Of a DNA stretch of 64,000 nt, positions 41,400-53,694 are shown in pieces. Location: contig JASJZH010000004.1 of NCBI GenBank assembly GCA_037178975.1, positions 10,354,001 through 10,418,000 on the forward strand, read 5' to 3'. The notes under the pieces are model-generated. The model ran no database searches. It saw nothing but the letters and a program-made list of their open reading frames with translations, and was not told the origin of the DNA. This DNA comes from Oscheius tipulae. Taxonomy: Eukaryota; Nematoda; Chromadorea; Rhabditida; Rhabditidae. The translations under genes were made by a program, and so were the position numbers. Position 1 is the stretch's first letter. Each line of letters starts with the position of its first letter.

Positions 41400-43600
41400 G
41401 TTCCAAACACCGTTATATATCTGGCTACTGGTACTGGACCCGCCCATTTTTGGCGGCAGCCCTTTGATCTAATGATAAGTTTCAATAATCATGGACCTCC
41501 GGAAGGGACGCTGGTAGAGCACATGAAAGCATGCCGCCAATTAAGAGCTTCCCAATGGCATGGTGCCTCGAAGTTGGGAGAGGTTGAGGCGGAAGCTCGG
41601 CTTTGAAGTGAGGGAGAAGCTGGCGGTGGAGACTCTTTGATGAAAATTTGAAACCTTGAGGATTTTAACCAGCAGTGCAGGTGACAGGTTGCCACGAGGC
41701 TTTTGGCCTACCCGAAGGGGAATTGACCGTCCACCGGAACGACTAACTCTATCTTTCTAGAGAAGTTGTCAAACAAAATTTATGACTTGTTGACCACTGT
41801 TTACAAGCTCCAAGCTGTAAAACTCAATAACTTTGGTGCCATGTGGTTAGCAGACAACTTCTGCAAGAACTTCAGAAGAAAAAGCATCGTTTCCGTTGTC
41901 CTGTTTGTTCGACAAGTTCTAGCTTAAAGTTTTGCGAGGCAGAGAGTCATCAGAACAGCCGTGGGAGATAGAATTATGAGCTGAAAAGAGCCTGCGTAAA
42001 GGCTAATCATCTTCGATATAAGCCAATAATTCAACAATATCGTCTTCGACTTAAAAAAAAATTCAGAGACTGGAGAGAACTGACGGTAGATGAGCGAGAA
42101 GCTAGAGAAACAAGAGCTATACAATCTGAACAGACGCAGATCTTCTATCATATCTAATCTCCAACTTCAATTATCAGAATCCATTTTCATTTCTCGATTT
42201 CGGAAAACAGCTTGTATGTTGTGGATAACAGTATCTACCAGGTATGTCCGGAGGTTCCACACTGTCTCCCATGTCCAGCCGGCCAATTAGGTGTCCGACA
42301 GAGGTGTCAAGTAGAGAAGGTGTTCGAGGTTAAGTGCAAGATAAGGATTTTGAATGACAGGGCGCCAATACTTTGTCTTTTTTATGGCAATTCAAGAGTT
42401 TCAGTACGTTGAAATGTCTTACTGTCCCTCTGTCTCTTTATCTCCTACTCTCTTTGTATCTCAGAACACTCTCACAACCATATTTTCGTAACAAAGTGTC
42501 ATCACTTTTCTGGATACTCTCCGTTATAACTCAAACTTCGCGCTCTTTTTTGTACGTACATAAAGAGAATCTGACTCTTAGCATCTCCGCCCAGCACATA
42601 TTCGCTGGGCGGAGACGCTAAGCACAATATTCAAATGTGGACGCTAGACAGCCCAAAACACACCTCTTTCCACTTTGTTCTCTCCTCTGTATTCATCTTT
42701 TGTCATAAAACTTCCTATTTACAGATACATTCTCTTGAGGCTTAGCTCTTACATAACCTAGTATTTTGACCTTCTTTGGTGATTTGCGAAGAGAAGGAAT
42801 AAGGAAAGGAGGTAAACTGCAGATCGTTGACAGGGTGAGCATCATATTAGGGAAGAAGAATAGAGTCATTTCTATGCCGCAATGGAACCTTGATAATACT
42901 GTAACTCCAGATGAAGCAACCTAAGGGCGAGTAAATTTCCCGTAGGTTTGGCGGGAAGTAGTGAGACATTTGACCAGCTGTTCACGTTATGGATTGTCCG
43001 AGCAATCGCCACCGACGGAGCTCTAGTTGAAATAGATGTATTAGGCGACAACGTTATTTACTGCTTTATCCTAAGGCCTCCAGGACGGCAGTTTTTCCAG
43101 AAATTCAAAATTGCCTATTCACTTACTGCAGTCGTGGTTCAATTACAGCGAAAACTTGGCACAGAGCTCCAAACACGTTTTCAGCGGTATCAGGAGCGGT
43201 ACAAGACACCGGATATGCCGCAGAAAGCATACCGCGGCGCCCAAAACCGCGAAAACAGCTGGTAAAAACCTTGTGACATGGTTTCTTGATATATAAGCAT
43301 GGAAAATTTATTTCTACCAGTTTTTTACTCTTGGGTACAGGTCTGATCCAAAAAAAACTGACAAAGTTTCTTCTATTCAGGCTTAGTACCATGCCCTAGT
43401 ACAGACGTTATCACTTGCTCTTTTTCAGCCTCATCACGCGGCACTTTGCCCATCTTGGAGAGATCAGTAGTCTGGTTATCCCGATACAACTTTACGCAAG
43501 TCATCGGTTTCTGCATCTACAGGTCAGATCTCTCTCATTATTGTTCTTGAATTGAATATAAAATTTTGAGACTGCTGGGAAGTAGTTAGAGTATGAAAGA
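41400..43600. other. 2.2-kb region without supported gene
   Basis: Short open frames only. At 41760-41930 a stretch resembles part of 56160-56230 (both translate to an AMWL-D-C-R pattern), perhaps old repeat copies. A stem-loop lies at 42578-42621. Otherwise nothing recognisable. Confidence 0.4.
42578..42621. repeat. Stem-loop with 18-bp stem
   Basis: TTAGCATCTCCGCCCAGC pairs with GCTGGGCGGAGACGCTAA with a single mismatch and an 8-base loop. Possibly a small foldback element. Confidence 0.8.
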
Positions 43601-43700
43601 TCAAACAATTTATTCAACAAAGCGAATCTCTTGGAACTATCTCTGTCTATCACACGTCGCTACCCGTTTTTCGTTCTCGTGTTTTGGCAAGTAAAGGCGT

Positions 43701-46700
43701 CTAAATGGACATTCGAGCAGCTTTCTCAGATAGGAAGTGGTCGAGCTCGTGAGCAGAGTCGGGCCATGGCTCGTTGCGACCGAAGTAGGTCAGATGACGG
43801 ATCTTCTCGGGTTTTTCCTCCTTGTAGACGGCGTTGACGAAGATGCCAATGGCCATCATGATGATGAAGCCGACCAGCGCGTAGCCATATGTGGAGATTT
43901 TGGAGATGAACCAGGCGTTGGGGTCTCCGTAATGGGCATTGTAGTTAGGAAGAGGGCGGACTGTGAAGTTGGTGAAGCCACCACAGCCAGCGATTCTGTA
44001 AACTTTTTAGTGAGAGACAGAGAGACAAAAAGACAGAGAGATAGAGATGCAATCACTCACGTTGTATTGGTAGGTAGAAACAAATCCCTATACGGATCCT
44101 GGACATAGTTGGCTATGCAGATTCCCATCATGATTACATTCGAGACCACGAAGGAAATAATACAGCTCCAGAATCCTGAAGACGGGAAGAACATGGCCAA
44201 GACAAAGATTCCAACCATCGGGCCGGACATGGCTCCCATGACAGAGATACAAACCTGAAGAAAGTCTCACACTGTCAGACACTTGACTCACTCTCAGAAT
44301 TCCTCCTAAAGGCTCAGCAGCAAAGGCCAAGGAGGTAGCAATGAGTCCCGAAATGACCACAATACCCTTGTTCAGGGTAGCAGCTTGAGAATCCGTGATC
44401 TTTCCGTCAAGCCGTTGTTTTAGGAAATCTTCGTAGATGGCAGCTGCCATGCTGTTCATTCCGCTCGAGAGAGTGGAGAGAGTAGCTGACATGATGCAGG
44501 AGACATAGAGACCGAAGAGGCCGGGAGTGGGCTCTGAAAATAGAAGAGTATATGATGTGGTTTTCCGTGCCATCTACTACATACCATCCATACATGCTAT
44601 CTAACCTGATTTTCAGTCTCTACAGTACCACCAACATAGCCGAACTTGGGGGGCAATAATTCAACTAGAACCTAGACAGTTCCTTTGAACTGGGTCTATT
44701 GAGCTTCTGACTCTCCCAATGTCCCCAAACTCACGTAGTATAGTCTTGGCGAAAAGAATCGTGATGTGATCCGTTTCTCTGATCAGTCCGGTCTCTATAG
44801 GATTGCAGTTGTGGTAGAAAGTCAGCACGATGAAGCCGACAAAGGCCACAATTGAACACAAGATGATGAAGGGAATCAGGGTGTAGTAGATGATCCCCTG
44901 AGCTTGTTTCAAGGATGGAAGGGACGAGTAGCGTTGAATTGCCAGCTGATTGACCCCAAAAGAGGCTAGCCAGGTAATCGTGCCGGACACCACATTGATC
45001 CAGAAGGAGTTGTACTGAAGCTAGAGTTCGAAAAAAAATACAGAGAGAGTACACACCTGATCAATCCTGAAGTCGAAACGGAATAGTTCAGTGACTCTGC
45101 CGCTCTCATAGGCCACTTCCATGACCCGACCAAGGCCTCCAACTTTCGGATGGCTCAGTCCCTTGTAGATTAGAGAGAACACACCGGCGTACATAAGGAC
45201 GGCCTGGAGAGACTAATAAAAAGAGGAGAAGGGAAGAGATTACCTGGAGAGAGTCGGTCCAAACGACAGCTTTCAGCCCTCCGATGCAGGTGTAGAGGGT
45301 TGTGCAGAGGCCGAAGATCTAAACAAAACTTTCCATTTGCAGTTTTCAACATCGTTTTGAAGAGTATGTTCATGGTTTTTCTAACAGGCTTAGGCTTACG
45401 TAGACGGCTACAAAATGCTGACAATGAGCAGTTAGATTTCAAAGAACAAAACTTTAATAACCGTAGGAGGACCGTCAATATAGTCTTTGAGAATCATGAT
45501 AAGTTTTAACAGTACCCGGACAAAATCGCGCGAAGATCAACAACATGAAGCATTAAAAACCGTAGTTTCATTGACAACATTTCGTGCAAAAAATTCCTTT
45601 TAACCACATGTCTTCCTCCTAATGGTATTTCTCTGTCTTCGCTCCTGTGAGGAGCTCAGATGTGGCAGTTTTCCAACATCGTAAGCTAGTAAGTCATATG
45701 AAACTGTGGGCAGCTACAGCGTGTTGTGAAAGCTGCACCATGCCAGTGTTCACAGACAAGAGCCCAGAATGAATGGCTTCCTTTCCCGCTACCAAACTAC
45801 AATTTTTGAGACGATACTCACCAAAATAAGGTACCACTTGCTGATATTGAGAACTGGCGCCAGCGCTACACTTGGAGCATAGATGACTATTGACATGTAG
45901 ATGACGGTGAAGGCAAGAAAGATACCCGAGAACATTCGTCTAATGAGCACGGAGTTGTACCTAGACTATGTAAAAAAAAGCTTGAAAATGTGGCTACCTG
46001 TGAATAAAATACTCGTGAAGACACGTGCTCTTCATCTTGTGAAAAACCGGCAAGAAGATCAGCGCTGTACAGATTGAAGAAGCTACTCCTATCACAAAGT
46101 TGAGCCAGATTTGGGCGCCTAAAGTTGGTTTTTGAAAAAATTAAGGGTAGTCTTATCTCGCTGAAACATCTCAGCCGGGACTCCTAACATTAGAATTCCT
46201 GAAAGGAATGTGGTCAAGAGGCTGAGGGCCACAGGAAGAGGTGGCATCTGTCTCCCTCCCATAAGGTACTCATCTTTAGCGCTGGTCTTCCCGCCACTTT
46301 TGGATATAAGCCAGCGGCTTCTGAAAATTTTGGTTAACTGACTGTCTTCCTGTTTTCTCTCTGTCTGTCTCTGTCGAGTACACGGCCTTTTTTCCCCCTC
46401 TTTCTCTGTCTCTACCACGTCACCATAACCGTTTGACCTAATTTTCTGAGTCAAAGCCAATCCCTCCAAACTATCTAATGATGGCTTGTAGCCGCCCTCT
46501 GTTCTACAACTTGCAGAACATTGCCAGACCGAAAAACGTGGTTTTCAGCACGGGTATGATGCAATTGTTGTGCAATCTTGGAAGAGATGCGATACCCATT
46601 GCACAAGATTACTAAAGGGCCGAATTCTCCGAAAATACTGGTAAGCAGCTGCTACTAAAGATCACAGTCGATGAGTTTAAAAAGACCAGAGGAAACTTGG

Positions 46701-47337
46701 CGAACACCAAATGGGTCCAAGGATCGAGGCGAAGGTGTAAAGCTTCTATATGTGCTTCATTGTCTTTCCGCCTCTCTGCCCCCCTTCCATTTCTGTCTCT
46801 CTGTCCCTTATACCAACAGGAAATATACAACTCCGACTTGCTTCCCCTTGTCATCATCCCTCCTCCCCGTTCATTTGTTTACCTCCTGCCTTGGAACATT
46901 TGGCGACAAAGCAGCTGTTTACCCACCTGCGCACTTGGACCAAAAAACTGAAAGTCTCACCCCGTTTCGTGTTTCTACGTGTGTGTTCCACTATTTGGAT
47001 CAGTTGAACTCCATATATCTTGTGCATCACGTGTTACACTGGGAATGCTGAACGAGAGAGACCGACAGACGACAGCGTCGTTGGACAATTGTCCACGAGG
47101 CTGTGAACGACGAGAAAAACTGACTGGGAGCCTACCTTTAAAACAGGGAACACTGAGTTTGTCTATTTCTAAAAAATTTCCTCTTCCGGTACCCAAAAAA
47201 CCAACACCATTCATCAAAACCAAAGCCAAAACTCACTTTACTGCATGATAGACGCCCGTTCCTATCGATAGCGACAGAGAGAGACAGAAAACGGCATAAT
47301 CGAGCCAGGAGAGAGGGTTGTCAGCAGCACTTTCCAT
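43701..47337 (-). CDS. Sodium-coupled solute transporter (SLC5 family; SMVT/SMCT-like)
   Basis: Exons on the minus strand start MESAADNPLSWLDYAVFCLS. They continue through the signature DEYLMGGRQMPPLPVALSLL, TTFLSGILMLGVPAEMFQRG, YTCIGGLKAVVWTDSLQAVL, TWLASFGVNQLAIQRYSSLP and CIMSATLSTLSSGMNSMAAA. These are the conserved TM1-TM9 landmarks of the SLC5 symporters, including the GGLKAVVWTD and SxLSSGMNS helices. The C-terminus LVGFIIMMAIGIFVNAVYKE ends EKAARMSI-stop at 43701. The substrate is uncertain: the sequence resembles members carrying vitamins or monocarboxylates rather than glucose. Intron 1 (about 46322-47235) is long, as is the one at about 45320-45825; neither holds a recognised gene. 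Expected in an apical or plasma membrane. Confidence 0.92.
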
Positions 47338-47440
47338 ACCTAAAAAGCGGTTTTTGACACAAAAAGAAGCGGAGGAATGAGAGTTGTATGAGAAAGACGC
47401 AAGTAATTATGTTCATAGCAGGCAAAATGTTGTGATAACA

Positions 47441-47513
47441 GCCCGGTTAGCTCAGTCGGTAGAGCACCAGACTCTTAATCTGGCTGTCGCGGGTTCGAGC
47501 CCCGCATCGGGCT
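47441..47513 (+). tRNA. tRNA-Lys (anticodon CTT)
   Basis: Starts GCCCGGTTAGCTCAGTCGGT; the anticodon stem-loop CCAGA-CTCTTAA-TCTGG gives CTT. The T arm is GCGGG-TTCGAGC-CCCGC and the acceptor pairs GCCCGGT/ATCGGGC. The 73-nt length is standard. A T run follows at 47519-47524, consistent with Pol III termination. It lies about 100 bp upstream of the SLC5 start, divergent from it. Confidence 0.97.
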
Positions 47514-47524
47514 TTCACTTTTTT

Positions 47525-48790
47525 TGCTCTTTGGAAGCGTTTTGAACGTTAAAAAAACCAGTGTATACGTGCCTATTTCGACATGGAGCGTGAAAGTAAA
47601 TGGCAATCTGGAAGAAAAAGAAGAGGGAAACGGAAAAACACTTTAATCGGAACTCCCCCAGCAAATATAGCCAGGGAATTTTTAAAAGACGCGTTGCTAG
47701 AGCGAGAGAGATGAGGGAGAGAAGAGACGGGGGAGAGAGTCTCCCTCTCTCTCATTCTCTCTCTCTCTCTGTCAGTGTGTGAAAACACCGTGCCCACAGC
47801 AGAGAGGCGAGAGCCATGCGGTGAACCCGCTATTGAAATGTGAGTGTGTGAAAAGAAAAACTTCTAACTGACCAACTGGCTAGAAGGTCAGACAGAGAGA
47901 TGGCAATGATAGACGGAGACGAAACAGAGTTGATGACATAGGAGCGAGACGGGACGATGTGAATAAGCAACTTTTGAACTTTTGATCGGGCTGACTCTTG
48001 AAAACAGAAATTTTGGGCAATCCTGGTCCTATAATTGTTTTGGACTAGAGGGAGAGAGGTATGTTGCAGCAGCAGGAACAGAAGAGAGACTGAAGCCAAA
48101 ACATGAGACAGAGAGACAGAGGGGACAAACAAGCGTATTTTTTCGAGGATGAGACGTGTCGTCGAGTGGCGTGAGAGTTCGAGATGAATGGGAGGCTAAT
48201 CGAAAGATTTCAATTGGATGAGAAGATGAGAGAGACAGTTGTTGGTACATGTTCAGGTGAGATGAGAAGGGGAGATAGGGGCAACTGGTTTTGGGTCTCC
48301 TTCCGTCGGTCAAGAAGTTTTGGGTCGGAAATATGGAGAGACAGAGAGATAGAAAGTACAAAAGACAGAGAGACTGAGAGTGAGAGATAGAGACAGGATT
48401 TGGGATGATTGAAGCTCATATTGAAACATGAGACCTCATGAATTATGCTGACGAGTCTTTTTAGCCAGGCACCAATGATGCGTGCATTGAAGTAATTGGT
48501 TTTTTGGGTCCAAGATACGGTCACTTTTACAGAAAATCCACTGGATGTATAAGAAACACGGTAACGAAGAGGATTGTTCCGAAGCATCCGGTCGTCCAGC
48601 ATATTTTGGTTGGAGAGTCCAATAAGAGCGTTGTTTAGGCTACCAATGGCAACCAAAGCAGATCGAGCATCAAAGGCCGCTCGCGATCTTCGACCCTCCG
48701 GTTCAGTGCAGTTAAGACTCGACCATATCAGTTTAATGACCCTTCGAGGCGTCGCTTCTCACACACCTCCCACAACTTTTTACCTGCCAG
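47525..48790. other. Intergenic region with simple repeats
   Basis: Contains CTCTCTGT runs (47740-47785) and GACAGAGA runs (48105-48390), with no exon I can support on either strand. Confidence 0.4.
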
Positions 48791-48798
48791 CTTACAAA

Positions 48799-49161
48799 TA
48801 TGAACGAAGTTGGTATACTCGGCTCTTTCATGACAGCAGCCGGAATCATTTTTATTCTGATCGGAACAAAACTTGAGTGAGTTTCTTTTTTTTAGTATCA
48901 GAAATAGTGTTCAGAGCACTAACATACGGTACGGATCTCAAAAGAAGCACTCAGCTTGGATTTCTGATAGGTGGAATAATAGGAACTGTCATTGGACTGG
49001 CTGCTTTTGTGTGGGGAGTCGTTGAAGAGGTACTGTCTCTCTGTCTCCCAATCTGTACTGTTTTCCAGATGTGGGAAAACGAGAAAGAGACTAGGAAATC
49101 TGTAAAATCACTGGGGATAGACGAAGAAACCCCAGCCTCTCCTATTTCCCCAAGGTACTAA
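48799..49161 (+). CDS. Small two-TM membrane protein
   Basis: Three exons, spliced in frame: MNEVGILGSFMTAAGIIFIL-IGTKLE, then (intron GTGAGT...GTTCAG) ALTYGTDLKRSTQLGFLIGG and IIGTVIGLAAFVWGVVEE, then (short intron) MWENEKETRKSVKSLGIDEE with an end SPISPRY-stop. That gives about 92 residues with two hydrophobic helices separated by a basic loop. A glycine-rich second TM (GGIIGTVIGLAA) is reminiscent of small helix-packing proteins. No family recognised. AATAAA occurs at about 49190. Confidence 0.65.
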
Positions 49162-49208
49162 ATTTCCCCTTTTGTACATAAAAGTCTAATAAATTATTTG
49201 TATTGCAC

Positions 49209-52115
49209 TCAAAATATGATTTCTGCAAAAGTTTCCCTAATTTTCTGCCGTAACGCCTCTTCCCCAAGAATGAAATCTGTTCCTAGCTCCACGAAGCCTT
49301 CTTGTATTTTGATCTTTGGCTCGACGAAGGTGATCGTTTCCTGAAATCCAATTTTAGACGGAACTTTGGGTAAAACATACATTGAGAGGGAAGGGCATAC
49401 CCTTCTTAATAGCCTGATTCAGCTGTGGACCGATGAAGGTCTTGGCCAGAGGAGTCAGTTGCTCTATGGAGGTAGGCTCAACAGGGACAGTGGATCGGTG
49501 AAGACGAACATTAAGTCTGGAAATGTACTATCACTGTCACTGTCACTCACTTGTTCAGCTTCAATTCCCCACTCAGCTTCCCCTCGGCTGCCGACAGCAT
49601 GATGTCAGCCTGACCATCGGCCGACGAGACCATAATCTGCTTAGGATGTCCGCGATCGTCCACATAGGTCAGTATTCTGGCTGAAAATTGCTGTCTCTCT
49701 GCCCTGTAGAAAAACCTACAGGACAGTCTTATAGCTCCCGACTCTCCATTAAACGCAAAGTCTGGTAAACCGTGAGGGATCAAAACAAAGGAGGTGGTCG
49801 TATTGGGATAGGCTTCAGCAATGGCCGGGATCAGTTTTCCGACACAAACAGCTGATGCGAATCCTCCACCACCGTTGCAAGTGGTCGAGACCAGACCTTG
49901 GTACTCTTTAGGGAGATTGTTCTTGTTCAACTAAAAGAAACTACCGTTGAAACCAAAATGATCTAACCTCAATAGTGAGCTTGTTAGTCTGATAAGCGTG
50001 GTATAGGAGCGAGTTGAAGAGGTAGTCCGAGGCGTAGAAGTATAGCATTCGGTCAGAGTCAGGAGCAGTGTTCATTATGCTGAAAGAAGGGGATTTCTGG
50101 CGAAGCTAGCACATTCCGGACTGCAATTTTTTTCGTGACTGTAGACAGGAGCCGGTGCTGTTTTACAAATCAAAGCCAAGCATGTAGACAGCTGTAGACT
50201 CATACTATGAGCCGGAATCTCTGAAGCTGTATCTGTCAAATCGGCCATTCTATGGCACTTGCTCCGACACCTTCAATTGAACCCTCTGGCTGTGTCTGTG
50301 ATATCAGGGACAGCAGTCTTACTTTGTCCTGATCAGTCACCAGAACTGTCTCTCTATCCTTCAACTGTCGTCATTTGTCTCTGTCTCATACTACCCGTCA
50401 TGGTCACTCTGTTAGCCTGTCATACTCATCTCTGTCAATGACTAATACCCAACGGCCTCTGCATCAAAATGGGGGCAGACGGTTGTGACTGTTGGATTGC
50501 TTCCAACGCTCGTGATCAAGCTACAAACAAGGGTTGATACGGGAATTTGACAAACTTGAACTATTAAACGGCTACAAGCTTTCGGATCTTTGATACTCAC
50601 GACGTCCAGAAAGCTACAGATTTTCCAACTTTACTTGGACTAAACAGACATCTTATTTGGATTTAGAGAGTCAAGCAGAATGTCGAATAGAAGATTTTTA
50701 TGAGTGCCAAGAGAAACTCACGTTGGGAAGAATGGAGTTGGCTCATTGTTGTACTGATATCTGATCTCTCCTCTGTGCTGCGACTCAAAGAAGTCGTTGG
50801 TCACCAAAGGCTGAGCAATGTTCCTGTTGTCGATGAACAGTCCTCTCACAAAGTTGGCAATAAAACTGGAAACTGACTATCCTTTCATATAAGCTCCAAT
50901 AACCTCTTGATGACCTCCTTGTCCGTGAATTCTCCTTTAAAATGATCTTCGAAGTTGGTCCTGGTCAGTTTTGCGAAAATCCTGGGGCTGTTCTCCTCAA
51001 TCAAGTGCTTCAGCCGACTACAAAACATCGTAGGGATTCGCCCCCGTATCTGCTCGTTAATGAAGGCCTAAAACTTAAGTTTGCCGCCAAAAACTACAGT
51101 GATACCTCCAAGGTCTTGATCAAAGGACCTAAGGGTCCATATGGATTGATGTTGAAGTGACTATGGTAGATCACTGTTGAGCAGTTGACTACCTGAACTG
51201 ACCGTTGGCCTAAAACTGACTGGAAATACCTGAACCGCCATCTGTCCATCAGGAGTGCTGATAAAGTCAGTGGTTATGGCTATGGACATTCCTTCGAGAG
51301 TTCCTTCAACAGCTCCGTTGACTCGGAAGAGACCGGCAGTGGCGTCGAAGAGACCTTCTAGCCTAGAATTGCATGAAGTTTGGACAGTCAGTCAAAGGTT
51401 TGTAGTCTAGGAGAGCCTCCAGCTAACTTTGCTATGCGAAGTACAGATTACAGACCCCTTTACCCCAACATGCTCATCAAAGGATCTCAAATAGTTGTAC
51501 CTATCCCTAGTCAACTGTCTTATCTTGGATGCTGGAATATGCGTTAACGAGTGTTTTCAAGAAGAGTGGTCCAAGAAGCAGGTTTTAATACTAATAACAA
51601 TAAAAAACCCAAAACCCAATACTTACGTAAAGTCCATATCCTGAAGGCCGAGTTGGACTGATCGTGGAGGAAGAAGGTAGGCTATGGACACCTGAACAAT
51701 ACTAAATTTGCATTGAAATTGAAAAACATTCCTGTGGTGGCTTGTACTGTTTAACTCTGACATTGGTTAGATCGCAATTTCCTTGGAGACCGGGCTGTGA
51801 GAACTCGAAATTAGTGTGGTAGTTCTGTATTTGTGAGATCTGAATTTGGGTTGAAGGAATCAAAAAAGCAAAGGGACCTGTTCATTGAGCAACTTGACTC
51901 CGACCGTCTTCATATGATTGATTCCTTTTTGGGTTAAGCGGATTTTTACTCCGGGATTGCCTGAAAACATCGTTGGTACCAAAAATTTAAAAAAACTGAC
52001 CCTGCTGTGCTCGATTCCAATTGCTCCTCCCATGCAGCACTTGCCTGGCCTGACAACCAATGAAAATAACAAAAAGAAACGTGAACAAGGTCGTCATGCC
52101 GGTTGTGGTGGACAT
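49209..52115 (-). CDS. BPI/LBP/CETP-family lipid-binding secreted protein
   Basis: The N-terminus MSTTTGMTTLFTFLFVIFIG-CQA is a signal peptide (the second ATG at 52097 would also do). It is soon followed by NPGVKIRLTQKGINHMKTVG, the landmark start of BPI-family N-terminal barrels. Later exons include SPLDRIAN-like intervals, LNKNNLPKEYQGLVSTTCNG (GGGFASAVCVGKLIPAIAEA) and IMVSSADGQADIMLSAAEGK, LSGELKLNK. The final exon ETITFVEPKIKIQEGFVELG ends EIIF-stop at 49209. Two barrels that bind a lipid each are usual; the length here (about 500 residues) is in range. It probably binds lipid or lipopolysaccharide extracellularly. At least eight short introns. Exon limits in the middle (50-51.6 kb) are only approximate. 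Confidence 0.8.
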
Positions 52116-52255
52116 CCCGACTAAATGTGTGTATCCCGTCCTCGGTCGGGGGGTGATAACCCGTTTCGAATGGCTGATGCCCGAGGAGAGGCTGCGCGCA
52201 CAATCACGCAAGAAACTCGACTGCTGCCCTCTGAAAGTCTTCTACTTCCTGTCTC

Positions 52256-53133
52256 TGTCTCTATGTCTCTCTGTCCTATTGTCTCACTTTCTCTCGAAGC
52301 CAGCAAACAAGTTCTGGAACCTAACAAAACAGCGCTTGTCAAGTTTAAATGCCAAACTTGTCAGAACTTGTCAACCTAACCCGCTTATGAAGTACCGTAA
52401 GAAGTGGCTTCTGTACCAAGGTCACTTTACCTCGTTTGCTGCTCTGAGATGGCTGCCTTTCTGAAGCTCTCCCTTCTGTTGGTGCTGCTGCTGGCCGCCT
52501 GTCATGGAGCTCCTCCTCCTGCTCCTCCTACTACTGCTGTCAAAGCCCCCGCCGTCCCGAACAATATCGATACCGGGCTGACCAGTGCTGCCACTCTGCC
52601 AGCCGATTCTACTGCAAAGAACGAGTCGTTTCCGGACTCTCCCACGACTGCTGCTGCCATTTTTGAAGAGCCATTGACGATCACCGAAATTCCTACAACC
52701 GTCGAGGAAATCACTAAAGCTGCCCCAAAGATCAACAGCGCCAAGCAGATCACCGAGGCCTCCATCCCTGTGATCATGGCTCTTCTCTGGATCTGAACAA
52801 TAAACATAGGCCTGTGGGGGCAATATTTCTTTGTTCTTTTCGTGGTCGGGTAGCTTCCTTGGTGTCTTTCTATTTGTCTTTCTCTTTGTCAGCTGTTCTA
52901 CTGCGAAGCCTTCATCTCTAAGTTTTAGTGAAAACCACTGACTCTCTCATTGTTTCACCTTCTTCCTACCCTTCTTGGTTTGAGGCCCCCTTTTTCTGGC
53001 TTTCTTCTGAGCGTACAGCCTGTCAACTGCGTTTGCCTCTGAACCTGCTCCTTTCCTTGTACTATCCATCTACCTATCTGTCTAGAACTACCGTCGATTC
53101 CCCTCCGCCACTCTTCTCAATGGTCCTTCTCTC
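52256..53133 (+). repeat. 877-bp dispersed inverted repeat, copy 2
   Basis: Reverse complement of 28278-29154. It lies directly upstream of the BPI-family gene, in the opposite orientation, and carries the full small secreted gene. Confidence 0.93.
52449..52796 (+). CDS. Small secreted Ala/Pro/Thr-rich protein, copy 2
   Basis: Encodes the same 115 residues as 28614-28961 (minus), including the signal peptide MAAFLKLSLLLVLLLAACHG and the terminal ASIPVIMALLWI. AATAAA begins 3 bases after the stop. Both copies keep an open frame, so both may be expressed; at the protein level I see no differences. Confidence 0.7.
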   Translation: MAAFLKLSLLLVLLLAACHGAPPPAPPTTAVKAPAVPNNIDTGLTSAATLPADSTAKNESFPDSPTTAAAIFEEPLTITEIPTTVEEITKAAPKINSAKQITEASIPVIMALLWI

Positions 53134-53690
53134 TCAGTATTGGTAGCTCTCCTTAATTCTGGTAGACCCTGTTGAACTATCCAGTTCCCCAGACTTGCTA
53201 AGTCTCTGACTCTCATCTCTCCTCTTCCCATCTTCAGGCTACCCTTTTTTGAGCCATCAGAACTATGCAGTTTTAATTTTCTCATTGCTTTAATTGCTGC
53301 AAGTTAGCAAGTTTTTGTAATTTTAAAATTTTATTTTGAGAGGACTTTTCAAGGTTAGCAAAGTTACTAAATTATAAACGCTTGTGAATTAATTACTCCT
53401 CAGTTGCCTGTTTTTCCCGTAGTGCTACTGTAACTGTTCAGAGAGACAGCGAGTGAGAGTGACAGAAAGACAGAGAAACAGAGACAGAGCAATATATTGT
53501 TGTGTCTTATCGAGAAGCGCCAAAACGTGGATGTTTATGACTAAATGACGGCAAGACTTTCTTTTCCACTTCAATAGCACCCTAAGAGCATGTGTCGTTC
53601 TCAACAATAAACAAGTTTCCTGCCATTGATTGTTCACCTCGAACCCTCAACAAATCGCTTTATCTTATCAGTCCTGTCCAGTCTTCTGCT
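53134..53690. other. Intergenic, no supported gene
   Basis: AT-rich with a short GACAGAGA run at 53440-53490. No exon supported. Confidence 0.4.
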
Positions 53691-53694
53691 CAAC

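Noticed and set aside
41760-41930. Possible fragment of a repeated gene shared with 56160-56230
   Set aside because: The similarity is short and weak by eye, and no family could be named.
47828-48361. Minus-strand ORFs in the region downstream of tRNA-Lys
   Set aside because: Serine/leucine-rich translations of GACAGAGA simple sequence; no splice or family evidence.
52422-52823. Minus-strand ORFs within the 877-bp repeat
   Set aside because: They are shadows of the secreted-protein exon, with repeated low-complexity arginine/serine runs and no start context.
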